DNA of 64,000 nt from Canna indica. Taxonomy: Eukaryota > Streptophyta > Magnoliopsida > Zingiberales > Cannaceae. The notes under the pieces were generated by a model. It did not search any database and was not told the origin of the DNA. It saw nothing but the letters and a program-made list of their open reading frames with translations. Location: assembly GCA_034359265.1 (NCBI GenBank), contig CP136890.1:96621501-96685500 (forward strand), in the 5' to 3' direction. Of this stretch, positions 1 to 9,302 are shown one piece after another (within the stretch, counting starts at the first letter, position 1; every line of letters starts with the position of its first letter). The translations under genes were made by a program, and so were the position numbers.

Positions 1-492
1 CCAAATTTGAGGACTATTGTTCTTGCAATTCCATTTCGCAAATGCCTCCATATATATGGTTGCTTCTTCTCTACAGCAATCCGACCAGGATACTTACTCT
101 TAAAATGCTGCAAAAATAGCAAATCAACAAAACTTACTAACTTTAAATAAAATCTTCCATAGAATTCTCAAGTTAAAAATTAAGATTTTAATGCAAAATC
201 CGTGAGTGTTTCCTAATTCAAATGCAAATGCAGCTTTGCAGGGTTCCAACTTGGGGGTTGAAGCATGGGAAAAGGAGGAGAGAGTGGATGCACATTAATA
301 GCACTCTCCCCCTTGTTTTATGATGCTAGAAAGGGAACCAAATCGTAAAGGCAATGGCTTGGCAACAAAGATAAATACTAGTCTTTCAACAGGAATGAAT
401 TAAGTGTTTATACTAGAGTCCTTTAACAATAAAGATATATGAGCTGAATATATCAAAATCAAGAAATGAAAACAATATCAGGAAGAGTCTAC
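1..492. other. Intron or 3' part of the gene that ends its visible exon at 493
   Basis: The minus-strand exon ending at 493 is followed by a GT donor (492-491), so this stretch should hold an intron and possibly the last exon of that gene. I could not identify a convincing exon here; the gene may run past the window edge. No repeat or mobile element was recognised. Confidence 0.4.
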
Positions 493-2515
493 CTTGACGT
501 ATGATGATGAGGAAGAAGAGAATGGTGACAACCATGGCAACAGAGTTGGCATTACAAATTGATCCTGCTTTAACATTTTTCAATTTCTTTACAGCCTTCA
601 TGTGTTGGATCCTCCCACGTTTCAGCATGACAAGCTCAGAAATCTCTTGGATCAGATTCCGATCAGAGGAGCACATTGTCAAGGAGTTCGGATGGCGAGG
701 TGGTTTTGGATGCTTTTCTGTGGCCTTCTTTCTTGGTTCCTGAGCAGAAACCCTTATCCCATTACTCTCCATTTCCTCTCTCTTGAACTTCTCTGTCAAG
801 ACATCTCCTTTCTCATCGTGATCGAGTAGAGAGATGGAGAAATTATCTTCCAGGTTCATTGTTTCTTTACTCATCATCTGCTTCTCAGAGCTCCTTGAAC
901 TCTTCCTCAATAGTCCCTTAACCAGCCCATCTCTTTTTTTATCACTTTTAGCCGAATAGATTCCCCTCTCAAGATCGATAGTTTCTTCTAAATTTCGTGA
1001 ATCCATAGTTATCATAACTTCATCTTCTTGGGTCAACAATATGTAAGCCTTCTCTCATCATCGATCAAAATGTAAGTTCATTTAAATGAAAAACTTACAA
1101 TGGTACTAAATTATTCAGCAATTAACTTGGATTCATGTGGAAGGTAGTACACCGTATGTCTTTTGCATAGAGTGGATGATAACTTGAAGAGCCTTCATTG
1201 AACACGCTCTTACAGTGGCAAATGAGGTTACCCGGTGTTCTCAATATTCACCTTTTGGTCATCTGTTACATTGAACCGTTTTCCTTCAAGAATCATGCTA
1301 CCAACATAAACTCATGAAAGTATTCATCAGCTTGTTTATAATCAATTCTAATAAGAAAATAAATTCATTATTATTAAAGAAGTGAATTATCATGAATTTA
1401 AATTTCAATTCTTGTATTATGAGATATGAAAAATAGGATTTCAGTTGTCATGTTGGTTTACTAATTATACTTCAGTCTTTTGGGGTATGTTAACTTAGGT
1501 GGTTGTAGGTACAAGGGTAAACTGACAGTAAAATTAAATGGCAATTGCAAATCTTTGGAATTGAACTTCTCATCCCCAAATTTTCAAAATTACCGACAAA
1601 ATGTGCATGTAGTACATATTGGAGATAAATTAAGAGAATGTCGTTTAAGATGATTTAGACATGTGCTACGGAAACATCAGGTGCCCCCTGGTTCGAAAAT
1701 GTGATAGTTTAGTAGTAAAAGGTAGGAAAAAAGATAGAGGTAGACTTAGGATTATGAGGAGAGAAATAATATCTAAGAATTTACGATCACTAGATATTGA
1801 GACGGATCTAGTCTTAGACAGAGGGATGGTGAAGATAGAAAATCCGTATAGCCGACCCCATCTAGTATATGATAGTTGTTATTATTCTTGTTGACTAAGG
1901 AATTCATTGAATGAGAATTTCAATCCCATATATTTTCCATTCCAAACAAGTTGTATATCTCATTTTCATTGACCACGAAAAGGTAAGAGAATACATATGC
2001 CAATGGAGAAGAAAAATGCAAAGGCTATGATTCCATTTTTTTTCTTTTTTTTTTTGCCGAAAGGCTATGATTCCTACCTATGGAACCAAGTATATGATTT
2101 TTTTCTCAAGAAGAAAAAGAACTAGATTTGATAGAAATATTAAAAGTAAAAAATCAATGGAGATTCCGACTGATACTGAGAAGTCCGAGATAGATTCCGC
2201 TACATTGGAGCGTTCAATTCAAAGTATCCCAAAATGCAGAAGAATAAGCCCTAGAATTCATAAACCACCAAGAATAGGAAGCCAGATATGTAACTACATT
2301 ACATTGAAAACTAGTAGAGACGCAAAATATAGCTTTGAAGCTCCAAGAAGAAATGAAAAGAAAATAAATAAAAGTGAAAATGCCAGATTTTGAATCACAT
2401 GCACAAGGCAAAGAGCCCTAATGCTAAAAACCAACCTGCGTAATCTGGAGAGGTTTCAGGGAGCTCGTCTCACCTTGGGGAGGAGGGATCGGACCTTCAG
2501 ATTGGATATAGCCAT
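493..2515 (-). CDS. Uncharacterised plant single-pass membrane protein, two visible exons, 3' end open
   Basis: Proposed exons on the minus strand are 2515-2474 (14 codons from an ATG, then donor gtgaga) and 1048-493 (acceptor gaag, donor gtagac). Both joins agree in phase and give a protein of about 200 residues starting MAISNLKVRSLLPK. The middle is charged and low in complexity (Ser/Lys/Glu). Near the C-end comes a basic helical stretch, SDRNLIQEISELVMLKRGRI, then a hydrophobic segment (VAMVVTILFFLIIIRQ) that looks like one transmembrane helix. The arrangement of proline-rich linker, conserved LIxEIxELxMLKRxRI helix and tail anchor resembles a plant-specific family of unknown function that I cannot name. 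The exon 1 join has a weak pyrimidine tract; without it the start would be the ATG at 1015 or 1006. The last residues after the 492 donor are missing. A LINE relic lies in the intron. Confidence 0.5.
1600..1905 (+). mobile_element. Degenerate 3' end of a non-LTR (LINE) retrotransposon
   Basis: Translation of 1661-1894 shows the tail typical of plant LINE reverse transcriptase ORFs: a lysine/arginine-rich GRKKDRGRLR segment, then IETDLVLDRGMVKIENPYSRPHL, and finally a run ending in repeated TTG/TTGTT. The upstream part is frameshifted and has stops. The same terminal block (ccatatagccgacctcatct) recurs in the IES2 gene at about 33985-34050. A 5'-truncated dead copy inside the intron of the flanking minus-strand gene. 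Confidence 0.6.
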
Positions 2516-3024
2516 GATCTATTCAAACCCCAAAGACTATCGTCTAAAAGAAGGATAGCTTTTAGACGGGGGCGGTCTTCGCGGATGATCGAAGACGTGA
2601 GGCATGGATGTCCGAAATCACCATTTGTAGTTTATGAACAAAGTTTGGAAATTGGGATAGGAAGAGAAATAAAGGAACAGCTTATCTGAGTAAAAGTAAT
2701 GAGGGGAAATAATTAAATAAATAAAATTTTGAGAATGATAAATTATTGTTATTTTTATTTCCCTTGTGGAGAGGAAAATATTCACTACAAATTATACCAA
2801 TCTTTATTTCCTTCCCTTCCCTTCCCTTCCCTTCCCTTCTCTTCCTCTTAAAATCTTCCAAACCAAAGAAGCTGTAAATACTTGTAAAAATGGTGGAATA
2901 TGCACCGTATTTTTTTGGGGTCAATTTAATATTCTATAAAATATTTTTTTGAAATTAAGGTGGCATTTATATATATATATAATAATTGAAAATAACATTC
3001 ATTGATCAAACAACAAAATTAACA
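2516..3024. other. Leader and upstream region of the membrane protein gene
   Basis: From 2516 to about 2620 the sequence is GC-richer and probably holds the 5' leader on the minus strand. Beyond that it is AT-rich with a pyrimidine microsatellite (2807-2848) and a short TA run near 2970. No coding sequence seen. Confidence 0.4.
2807..2848. repeat. (TTCCC)n pentanucleotide microsatellite
   Basis: Repeated cttcc/ttccc units are seen directly, decaying to cttctcttcctc at the right end. Polypyrimidine on the plus strand. Confidence 0.9.
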
Positions 3025-3154
3025 TCATAATTTAACTAGATTGTAAGGAAAGAGGGTCTCCTCAAACCAAACAAAATGATCATCAATTTCAGAACTATAC
3101 TTAGCAAGAGCATGAACCACAAAGTTACAACCCCGAGCTACAAATGGCCAATAA
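3025..3154 (-). mobile_element. RNase H tail of a LINE-type retrotransposon (fragment)
   Basis: On the minus strand the translation reads RGCNFVVHALAKYSSEIDDH followed by a hydrophobic/acidic tail and a stop (TGA at 3027-3025). This matches the C-terminal end of the RNase H domain of plant non-LTR elements (the C/N-x-x-A/V-H-x-L-A-K motif). The fragment is interrupted on its 5' side by the element at 3155-4002 and seems to resume after 4005, where a short stretch stays open in the same direction. Confidence 0.6.
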
Positions 3155-4002
3155 GGTGGCGTTTGATACAAGATAATTTATTCAAATTATCGAAAATCCT
3201 GAGTTAAATTGCATGGGCTCACTACATTGACATATTTGATTGGGTCAAATTACCAGCAAATCGCATTGCCTTGATAATCCATATTCGCACCAAAGTAGCA
3301 ATGTAGATAGCGTTCATGAAATGTGTCTAAATAGATCACCAATGAAGTGAAAATCTTGTTTTATGATTTTTACCAAAAATACCCTTCATCTCGTTCTCCC
3401 CTCTCTTTTCCATTGCAATCTTGTCTCTTTCGTCTCAATCCCCAACTTCTCCTCTTCTTCTTCAGCCTCATCTCATCTCGGATCCAGCTCCCCCTTCTCC
3501 TTCACCCTCGTCACGCTTTCATTATCTCGTTTGATTCTTCAACAATAAAATTTAAATTTTCTAGTATAATATGGCATCATCGATCGCCGATCAATGATGC
3601 CCCTAATCGTCGACAACGCCCCCAATAGTCAACGACGGGGGTGTTATCAGTGATCGGATCAGATTGGGTGCCACTCATCGGCGATCGATCGTAGTGACAG
3701 GGTCTCGTTGGTCGCTGACGTTGGGGTGTCACCGATAGTTGGCAACATGGTGTCACAAGACGCAAACATGGCAATATGAGATGTCGCTGATAGCCGATGA
3801 CAATGTGTCACGGGTCGCAAAATATTATTTTCTCGATAATCTCATTGTTGTACCAAACATGACAATATGGATAACCATTAAGATTACGTATGTGTATCAA
3901 ATACTACAATGTGATATTACTGGCAATCTAAAAAATGACTATCTATATTGATGATAATATAGATTGCACGGTAATCTATTTGGCAATGCACCAGACGCCA
4001 CC
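3155..4002. mobile_element. Tourist/Harbinger-like non-autonomous DNA transposon with TAA duplication
   Basis: The ends are inverted: ggtggcgtttg at the left and cagacgccacc at the right (10 of 11 match), flanked on both sides by TAA (3152-3154 and 4003-4005). A 3-bp TAA/TTA target duplication with a GG-starting inverted repeat is the mark of the PIF/Harbinger superfamily. No transposase frame is present in the 848 bp. The interior has a GC-richer centre full of cgatcg/gtcg words. It sits inside a LINE RNase H fragment. Confidence 0.7.
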
Positions 4003-4005
4003 TAA

Positions 4006-5165
4006 TAAACAACGAGATGCAATATATAATTAAAACAGGAGAAATATTTCCATTCATAATTTGTTGGAGATGAAATGAGATGATAGCTACTTTTAAATGG
4101 TTTCCAAGATATCACGTTGTGGTCTTGAATCAATAAAATAAAATAGATCATATATGAAATAATATTTTTGATACTCTATTTATTTTCTTGTTTGATCGTA
4201 ATTTTTTGATAAAAATAGATGGATCAACAAGAAATGTTATTCTTGATGAATATGAATTATTATTTTTACCCCAATTGTAGCAATAATATTTTATATTTAT
4301 TCTTAATGTTTTTTATAATAATTATATTAATCAAATATATCAAAATATAAATTTTTTCGATCTTAATCAATGATAAAAAACAATGATAATTTTCATTATT
4401 AAAAATTAATAAATAAATTTAATTAATTAACAATTCATTATTTTTTGTTATCTTTTCAAATTAATATATTTAATATTATTAATAAGAATATTTTAATCGT
4501 TTTTCTCTTTGTACTTGTTTATTCCTAGTGCTAAACAAAAAACAAACCAAAACAAATATATTATTTCTTATATATTTATATTTCTTACAATTTCATTCTA
4601 TCACCATATATCCTTGATAAATGTTTAATGTACTCATTTAAAAAATTTAATTCATGGCGACGGAATAAAATGACACTATGAGACAAATAACAGAATAATA
4701 GGCACTACGCAGATTTCCACTGCGTGCATATAGTTGATGCTCAAGACATCAAGCCAGCAGACCATGACACAACGGCATTATGCTATCTAAGCAGGAACAT
4801 AAATGGGTTATGGATATTCCAAATATTCCACGTAGCCCAAGGCAAATAAACTCCAAAGAACTTGTAAACAGAAGTTACAGTCCCACAACTATTCCATTTT
4901 CCAAATCCAATGACATGACACTCGAAGCTGTCCTGTTAGTTACAAAAAAGTATAAAGCACATTAGCTACAGGAGCATCTAAGGTTTCAAATCAGACTTCA
5001 CTTGTAGAAAATTTACTAGAAATATATTTACTTTCAAAAAAGAAAAAAAAGAATATGTGTAAAGACTAGAAAAACACCTCAAATAAACAATAATCACTGC
5101 TTGTGATATAAATGACATCAACCGAAATTAGCCACTAAAAAAGAACACATTACACTAAATTAGGT
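4006..5165. other. AT-rich spacer and 3' flank of the FAR1-related gene
   Basis: The stretch 4080-4640 is very AT-rich with no open frame of note. From about 4700 to 5165 base use becomes more mixed and probably includes the 3' untranslated region of the minus-strand FAR1-related gene. The first bases after 4005 may continue the LINE fragment at 3025-3154. Confidence 0.4.
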
Positions 5166-7217
5166 TCATCTAGCACTGAAATCAAAGCCATTGGTACACA
5201 TTTCAGCTGCTTCTAATGCATTCTCCTGCGCACCCTGGATAATGTCCATGTTGTTTGCTCGTCTACTTGATGTAGCATCATGCAACACATTTCCCATTTG
5301 TGAAATGATTTTGTCAAGTCCATTCTCAAGAATATCTAGGGCATCCTTGGACACTGCACCTTTTAATGAAACAGCAAGTGCTTTACGGCAGACTTGACTA
5401 TATCGCATTGCCAGATATGGTGGACTGCCAGGATTAGACACGGATCCATCTTTTGCAGACCTTGTCCACCGCTTCAGTATATATTTGGATGGGAGAGTAA
5501 GGATATTGTTATTATTGAGAACTTTTAGAGCATGCATACATAAGATACCCATGGATTCAAATTTTCTACAACTGCATGTAACAGTAGTGTCGGACGAGTT
5601 AAATTGAACAAGCCCACTACACTGTTTTTGAGGAGTATAAACTCTGAAGGTAACTTGCATGCCATCTACACCAACAGGTTCACAAAGGCAAGTAAGTTGG
5701 TTTTTGTACTCTTGTTCAAAATCTGCGTAAACTGTCCTTGTATATGACTCAGCTGCTTCAATCAGCATAGGTATGTCAACAAATAAAACAGGCTTACACT
5801 GAATTGATTCATAATCTTCAAGGATTTCCCTTTCTCGAAGTTGAGTCAGTGTTTTCAAATACTGAAAAATGAACTTCGTTAAAGGCAAGTTCCGGATGAA
5901 ATGATATTTGAAGAGATTGTCCATATCCTCACTCCACTGCCTTGTCACCATGGTGGCAGCAAAGGAGTTTCCAAGATAAGCGGAACCCCATTTCCCTCGA
6001 ACAGAGTACAAATCTTCAAACCATGAGATGCTTGTAAGATCATAATTGGAAAACAAACTATTCCATCCTTTATAAAAATCATCTTCAGAAACCCCGCCAT
6101 AGATCAGATTCTCAAATTCATGCTGAAATCTGATGTCTAAATATGGAAAATGTGTAGAAGCACTTCGAAGCAAATGCCATAAACAAAGCCGATGACATGT
6201 GTTTGACATAGTCATAGCAATTGCCTCTGAAATTGCAGCTCGCATATCAGTGAATATTGTTTTGGGCTGTTTTCCAGACATTGCCAATAGAAAAGTTCTA
6301 AACAACCAAATGAAGGATTCTACAGTTTCGTCTAACAGTAATGATGCACCAAATATAACAACCTGCTTATGATGGTTTGTGCCGATAAACGGTGCAAATG
6401 GTATTCCATTATCACTAGTACCATAAGTTGTGTCGAATGAAACTGCATCACCAAAGTACGCATAATCAGATATTGACTGCATATCTGCCCAAAAGCAGTT
6501 GGTCAGCCGCTCCTTCTCATCTAGTTGTATTGCATAGAAAAATAATGGATCTTCAGACTGCTTAGATTTTAAAAAGTCCAATAGAAACTGTGTATCTCCT
6601 GTCTCTAAATCCTTCATCCTTTTCATGCTCAGACAATTGCTTTGATTTTTCAAAAGAAATCCAGCATCTTCTCCAGATTTTGCTTCTGCCTGAATATTAT
6701 TTTGAGAATTTTGCGTTCCAAAGCAGATTCCCGATCTGCATATGTTTGCACGCTGAACTGGCAGTTTCTTTCTGTGAGACCGTAGCATGTGTGAGTTACT
6801 TGGGCTTGCAAGTGGATGGTTATGGTCATCGATAAATCTATTGACGATCCACAAATTCTCATTGTTAACTTTAAACTCAATACGGGCCATACAGTTTGTT
6901 CTCTCAATTGGACGCGATCTCTTAGTCATAATTGCAGGTTGTTCTTTACGAGAACCTTCATTACTACAAACATAGTGTCTATACCTAATACGACCATCAC
7001 TTCTTCGAGAAAGATGATCTTTTCTTACACTAAAACCTTTTCTCTTAGCATACTTATTATAAAAATTGTATGCTTGATCTTCTGAATGGAAAGTCATCCC
7101 AACTTTTGGATCTACCCCTGAGTTGGCATTTCCATCTGAACCAAGTGACCCAGCTGTGGGACTGGTGCCTTCCACAGATCCATCCGTTGCCCAGGCACAT
7201 TTTACTGGCCCATCCAT
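5166..7217 (-). CDS. FAR1-RELATED SEQUENCE (FRS) family protein
   Basis: A single 2052-bp coding exon gives about 683 residues from the ATG at 7217. Domains in order: FAR1 DNA-binding region (about residues 40-135; GMTFHSEDQAYNFYNKYAKR, cysteines in HYVCSNEG and NCMARIEFK, histidines in DDHNHPL); MULE-type transposase core (about 255-350; VSFDTTYG and IFTDMRAA supply the aspartates, then CHRLCLWHL); SWIM zinc finger (about 575-600; TCSCRKFESMGILCMHALKVL pattern C-x-C-xn-C-x-H). FAR1/FRS proteins descend from Mutator transposases and act as nuclear transcription factors, classically in phytochrome A signalling. The frame is open eleven codons upstream, but without an ATG and next to a likely splice acceptor, so 7217 is the natural start. 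The coding part has no intron; a leader exon lies near 8.7-8.85 kb. Which FRS clade it belongs to cannot be told by eye. Confidence 0.93.
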   Translation of the reverse strand: MDGPVKCAWATDGSVEGTSPTAGSLGSDGNANSGVDPKVGMTFHSEDQAYNFYNKYAKRKGFSVRKDHLSRRSDGRIRYRHYVCSNEGSRKEQPAIMTKRSRPIERTNCMARIEFKVNNENLWIVNRFIDDHNHPLASPSNSHMLRSHRKKLPVQRANICRSGICFGTQNSQNNIQAEAKSGEDAGFLLKNQSNCLSMKRMKDLETGDTQFLLDFLKSKQSEDPLFFYAIQLDEKERLTNCFWADMQSISDYAYFGDAVSFDTTYGTSDNGIPFAPFIGTNHHKQVVIFGASLLLDETVESFIWLFRTFLLAMSGKQPKTIFTDMRAAISEAIAMTMSNTCHRLCLWHLLRSASTHFPYLDIRFQHEFENLIYGGVSEDDFYKGWNSLFSNYDLTSISWFEDLYSVRGKWGSAYLGNSFAATMVTRQWSEDMDNLFKYHFIRNLPLTKFIFQYLKTLTQLREREILEDYESIQCKPVLFVDIPMLIEAAESYTRTVYADFEQEYKNQLTCLCEPVGVDGMQVTFRVYTPQKQCSGLVQFNSSDTTVTCSCRKFESMGILCMHALKVLNNNNILTLPSKYILKRWTRSAKDGSVSNPGSPPYLAMRYSQVCRKALAVSLKGAVSKDALDILENGLDKIISQMGNVLHDATSSRRANNMDIIQGAQENALEAAEMCTNGFDFSAR

Positions 7218-8712
7218 GGAATCAATACTTTGCAAACCATAGAATTTCAAGAAAGCATTTTGTTACTTAAACGATGCATAAAGCATTATCTATTGAACGT
7301 TCAATGTAAATGTAGACAAATCATCTACATCCTTTTTCATAAAAGCAGCTGCTATTAACATGACCAAATATCCTATCAGCCTATTAATCAGATAGTGTCA
7401 ATATAGAAGCCTCTAAAAAACTTTTGTTTAAAAGAATGGTGAAACCCTGAAAAGAAAAAAAAGCATAGGCAATTAATAAATTTACATAAGGAACAAGGAG
7501 TTCAAATTGTCGAAAGCAAATTTACCACTAAACAAATTTAAGAAATGTATATCACATGTCCTTGAAAGAACTTCTAACTGCAATATTAAGCAATGAGGAA
7601 ATGACATCATCGGGAACAAACATAACAAATAATCACAAGACATTAGGAAAACTCTAATATGACCAGAAAAGAAATAGAATGAACACCTATAGGAAGTCAC
7701 AGGCATTACTCTGCTCCAAATGGTAATTTTGTCTTTCATATTTCAGTTGGCAAAATAAATTGAATAAAGAACAGCCCTTAAAATTCTGACTCTTACTTGG
7801 CAAACATGGAAATTCTAATGTGAATAAGATGTAGATCTTTCAAGCTATGAGCATACACCCATGTTGTTACAGAAGGGAATGTACTCATTAAAATAGTGCC
7901 AGCCATATTTTTTTCCCGCCACATTTAGTGTCGGCATCATCTAACTTAGCTATCAGTAAGACTGCTGTTTGCAACTTGGGTGACTAGGATTCGACTTATA
8001 TAAACGACCCCTCGATTTGATGGAAACATGGAAACCTCATGCAGCAGAATGTCTTTTTTTCATGCTAGTATCAAACTCAAGTGCCATTGGGAATTTATTA
8101 TCATTGCTTGTTAAATTTACTGATCACTGAGGTCTCTATACGATACCCATTACAATTTTTAGAAGAAACATGTGTTATTCATGCTATAAGTTGGTATATA
8201 TTTCTAAAAAGAATACCTACATGCAAAATTCTTGGCACTATGTGATCTAGGAAGATTGCATGCACACATTTTTACAAAATACAGGAAATGCACTGTTTGT
8301 GAAGTACAGAGTATACCTAAAATCTCATTTGACCTCAAAAAAGTCCTAATTTTTGCCGGATTGAAATTACATCCGGAAGGGCTTCCTAAAACCATTTCTT
8401 CAACGAAAAATATCAACCAACCAAAAGTTCTAGTATCGCAAGACAAATCATGACGCAGACGACAAATTTCATGGGGATACAACAGATGACAAATTATATT
8501 GACAGAAATTACCGATTGATGAGCACCGAAGTTTCACGGGGTATAGCAGAAGATGAAAATAATGCCATCAAATTCAACAGTAAGTGTAGATAGCAAATAT
8601 TCTTTCAGCACAAGAAAAAGGATAAAAAAGCAACTTTGAGCACTGCGGTGCAGAGGAAAGTCAGTAAAAGAGCAGATCGAAGGAAAAAAATGGAAGGTTG
8701 AAAGAAACTCAC
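7218..8712 (-). other. Leader intron(s) of the FAR1-related gene
   Basis: About 1.5 kb without a convincing frame lies between the coding exon and a GC-richer exon ending at 8713 with donor gtgagt (8712 leftwards). Read on the minus strand it fits a 5' UTR intron. A short non-coding exon inside it cannot be excluded. Confidence 0.5.
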
Positions 8713-8850
8713 CTGCTTTTGATTCCCCTCAGATCGAATCGAGACCAGCAGCTGGGAAGTCGCCTCCAAACCACCGAATTTCCGAAGAGAAACCCCAAAC
8801 CCTCCCCCGCCCCGAAGAATGAATGACATGCTCTCTCGTTTTGGTTCCTG
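8713..8850 (-). other. Probable 5' untranslated exon of the FAR1-related gene
   Basis: The minus strand reads through a purine-rich, GC-richer segment that ends in aatcaaaagcag followed by gtgagttt, a strong donor. It contains an upstream ATG opening a frame of 39 codons up to the donor (MSFILRGGGG...), so either an upstream ORF exists or the exon is non-coding. Joining it in phase to the acceptor just upstream of 7217 gives an immediate stop (TAT TGA), which argues for untranslated leader. Confidence 0.45.
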
Positions 8851-9302
8851 GGCGGCTGGGCTCGTGCCAGGGAGCACGTGAATCGCACGCGATGCTGAGT
8901 CTATTGTGTTGCTGTACGTCGCTACATTGTAAACTGTAGTCTCCATCGTTTGATCTGCGCCGATCAAGCTTCCAGATTCGTGCAATAATTTGATCGGCGG
9001 CCCTAGAACTCTGGCAACGGTAACGGGGATATAATATGAGCACGTGCATAGCACGCTGCGATATGGAAAGCATGGAGAACCAGGTCTTAGACCACCTCGT
9101 TTACCTCCTTAAAATGTTAACCAATGAGAAGGGAGGTTCAAGTTTGGGCAAAGTACAAGTGGGTGAGATTTGAGAACATCTTATGTAAACGAATACTATT
9201 TTATTTCCCCATTCAATCCTTCAACGTTAATTTTGTTCCTGCTCACCATCCGCATTTTTGAAGAAACGACAAGAATCGAGTCCCAGAACGTTGATTTGAT
9301 AG
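8851..9302. promoter_or_regulatory. Shared upstream region of the divergent FRS and CNOT9-like genes with two G-boxes
   Basis: The two genes are transcribed away from each other and their first exons lie within about 450 bp. Two perfect CACGTG G-boxes are present (8875-8880 and 9041-9046), the second inside gagcacgtgcat. G-boxes are bound by bHLH (including PIF) and bZIP factors. No clear TATA box was assigned. A bidirectional promoter is inferred from layout only. Confidence 0.5.

Noticed and set aside
2067..2411. 108-codon plus-strand and 65-codon minus-strand frames
   Set aside because: Low-complexity sequence with no recognisable motif, in the proposed intron of the membrane protein gene.
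6590..7270. Opposite-strand frames within the FAR1-related gene
   Set aside because: Shadow frames of a well-supported coding exon.
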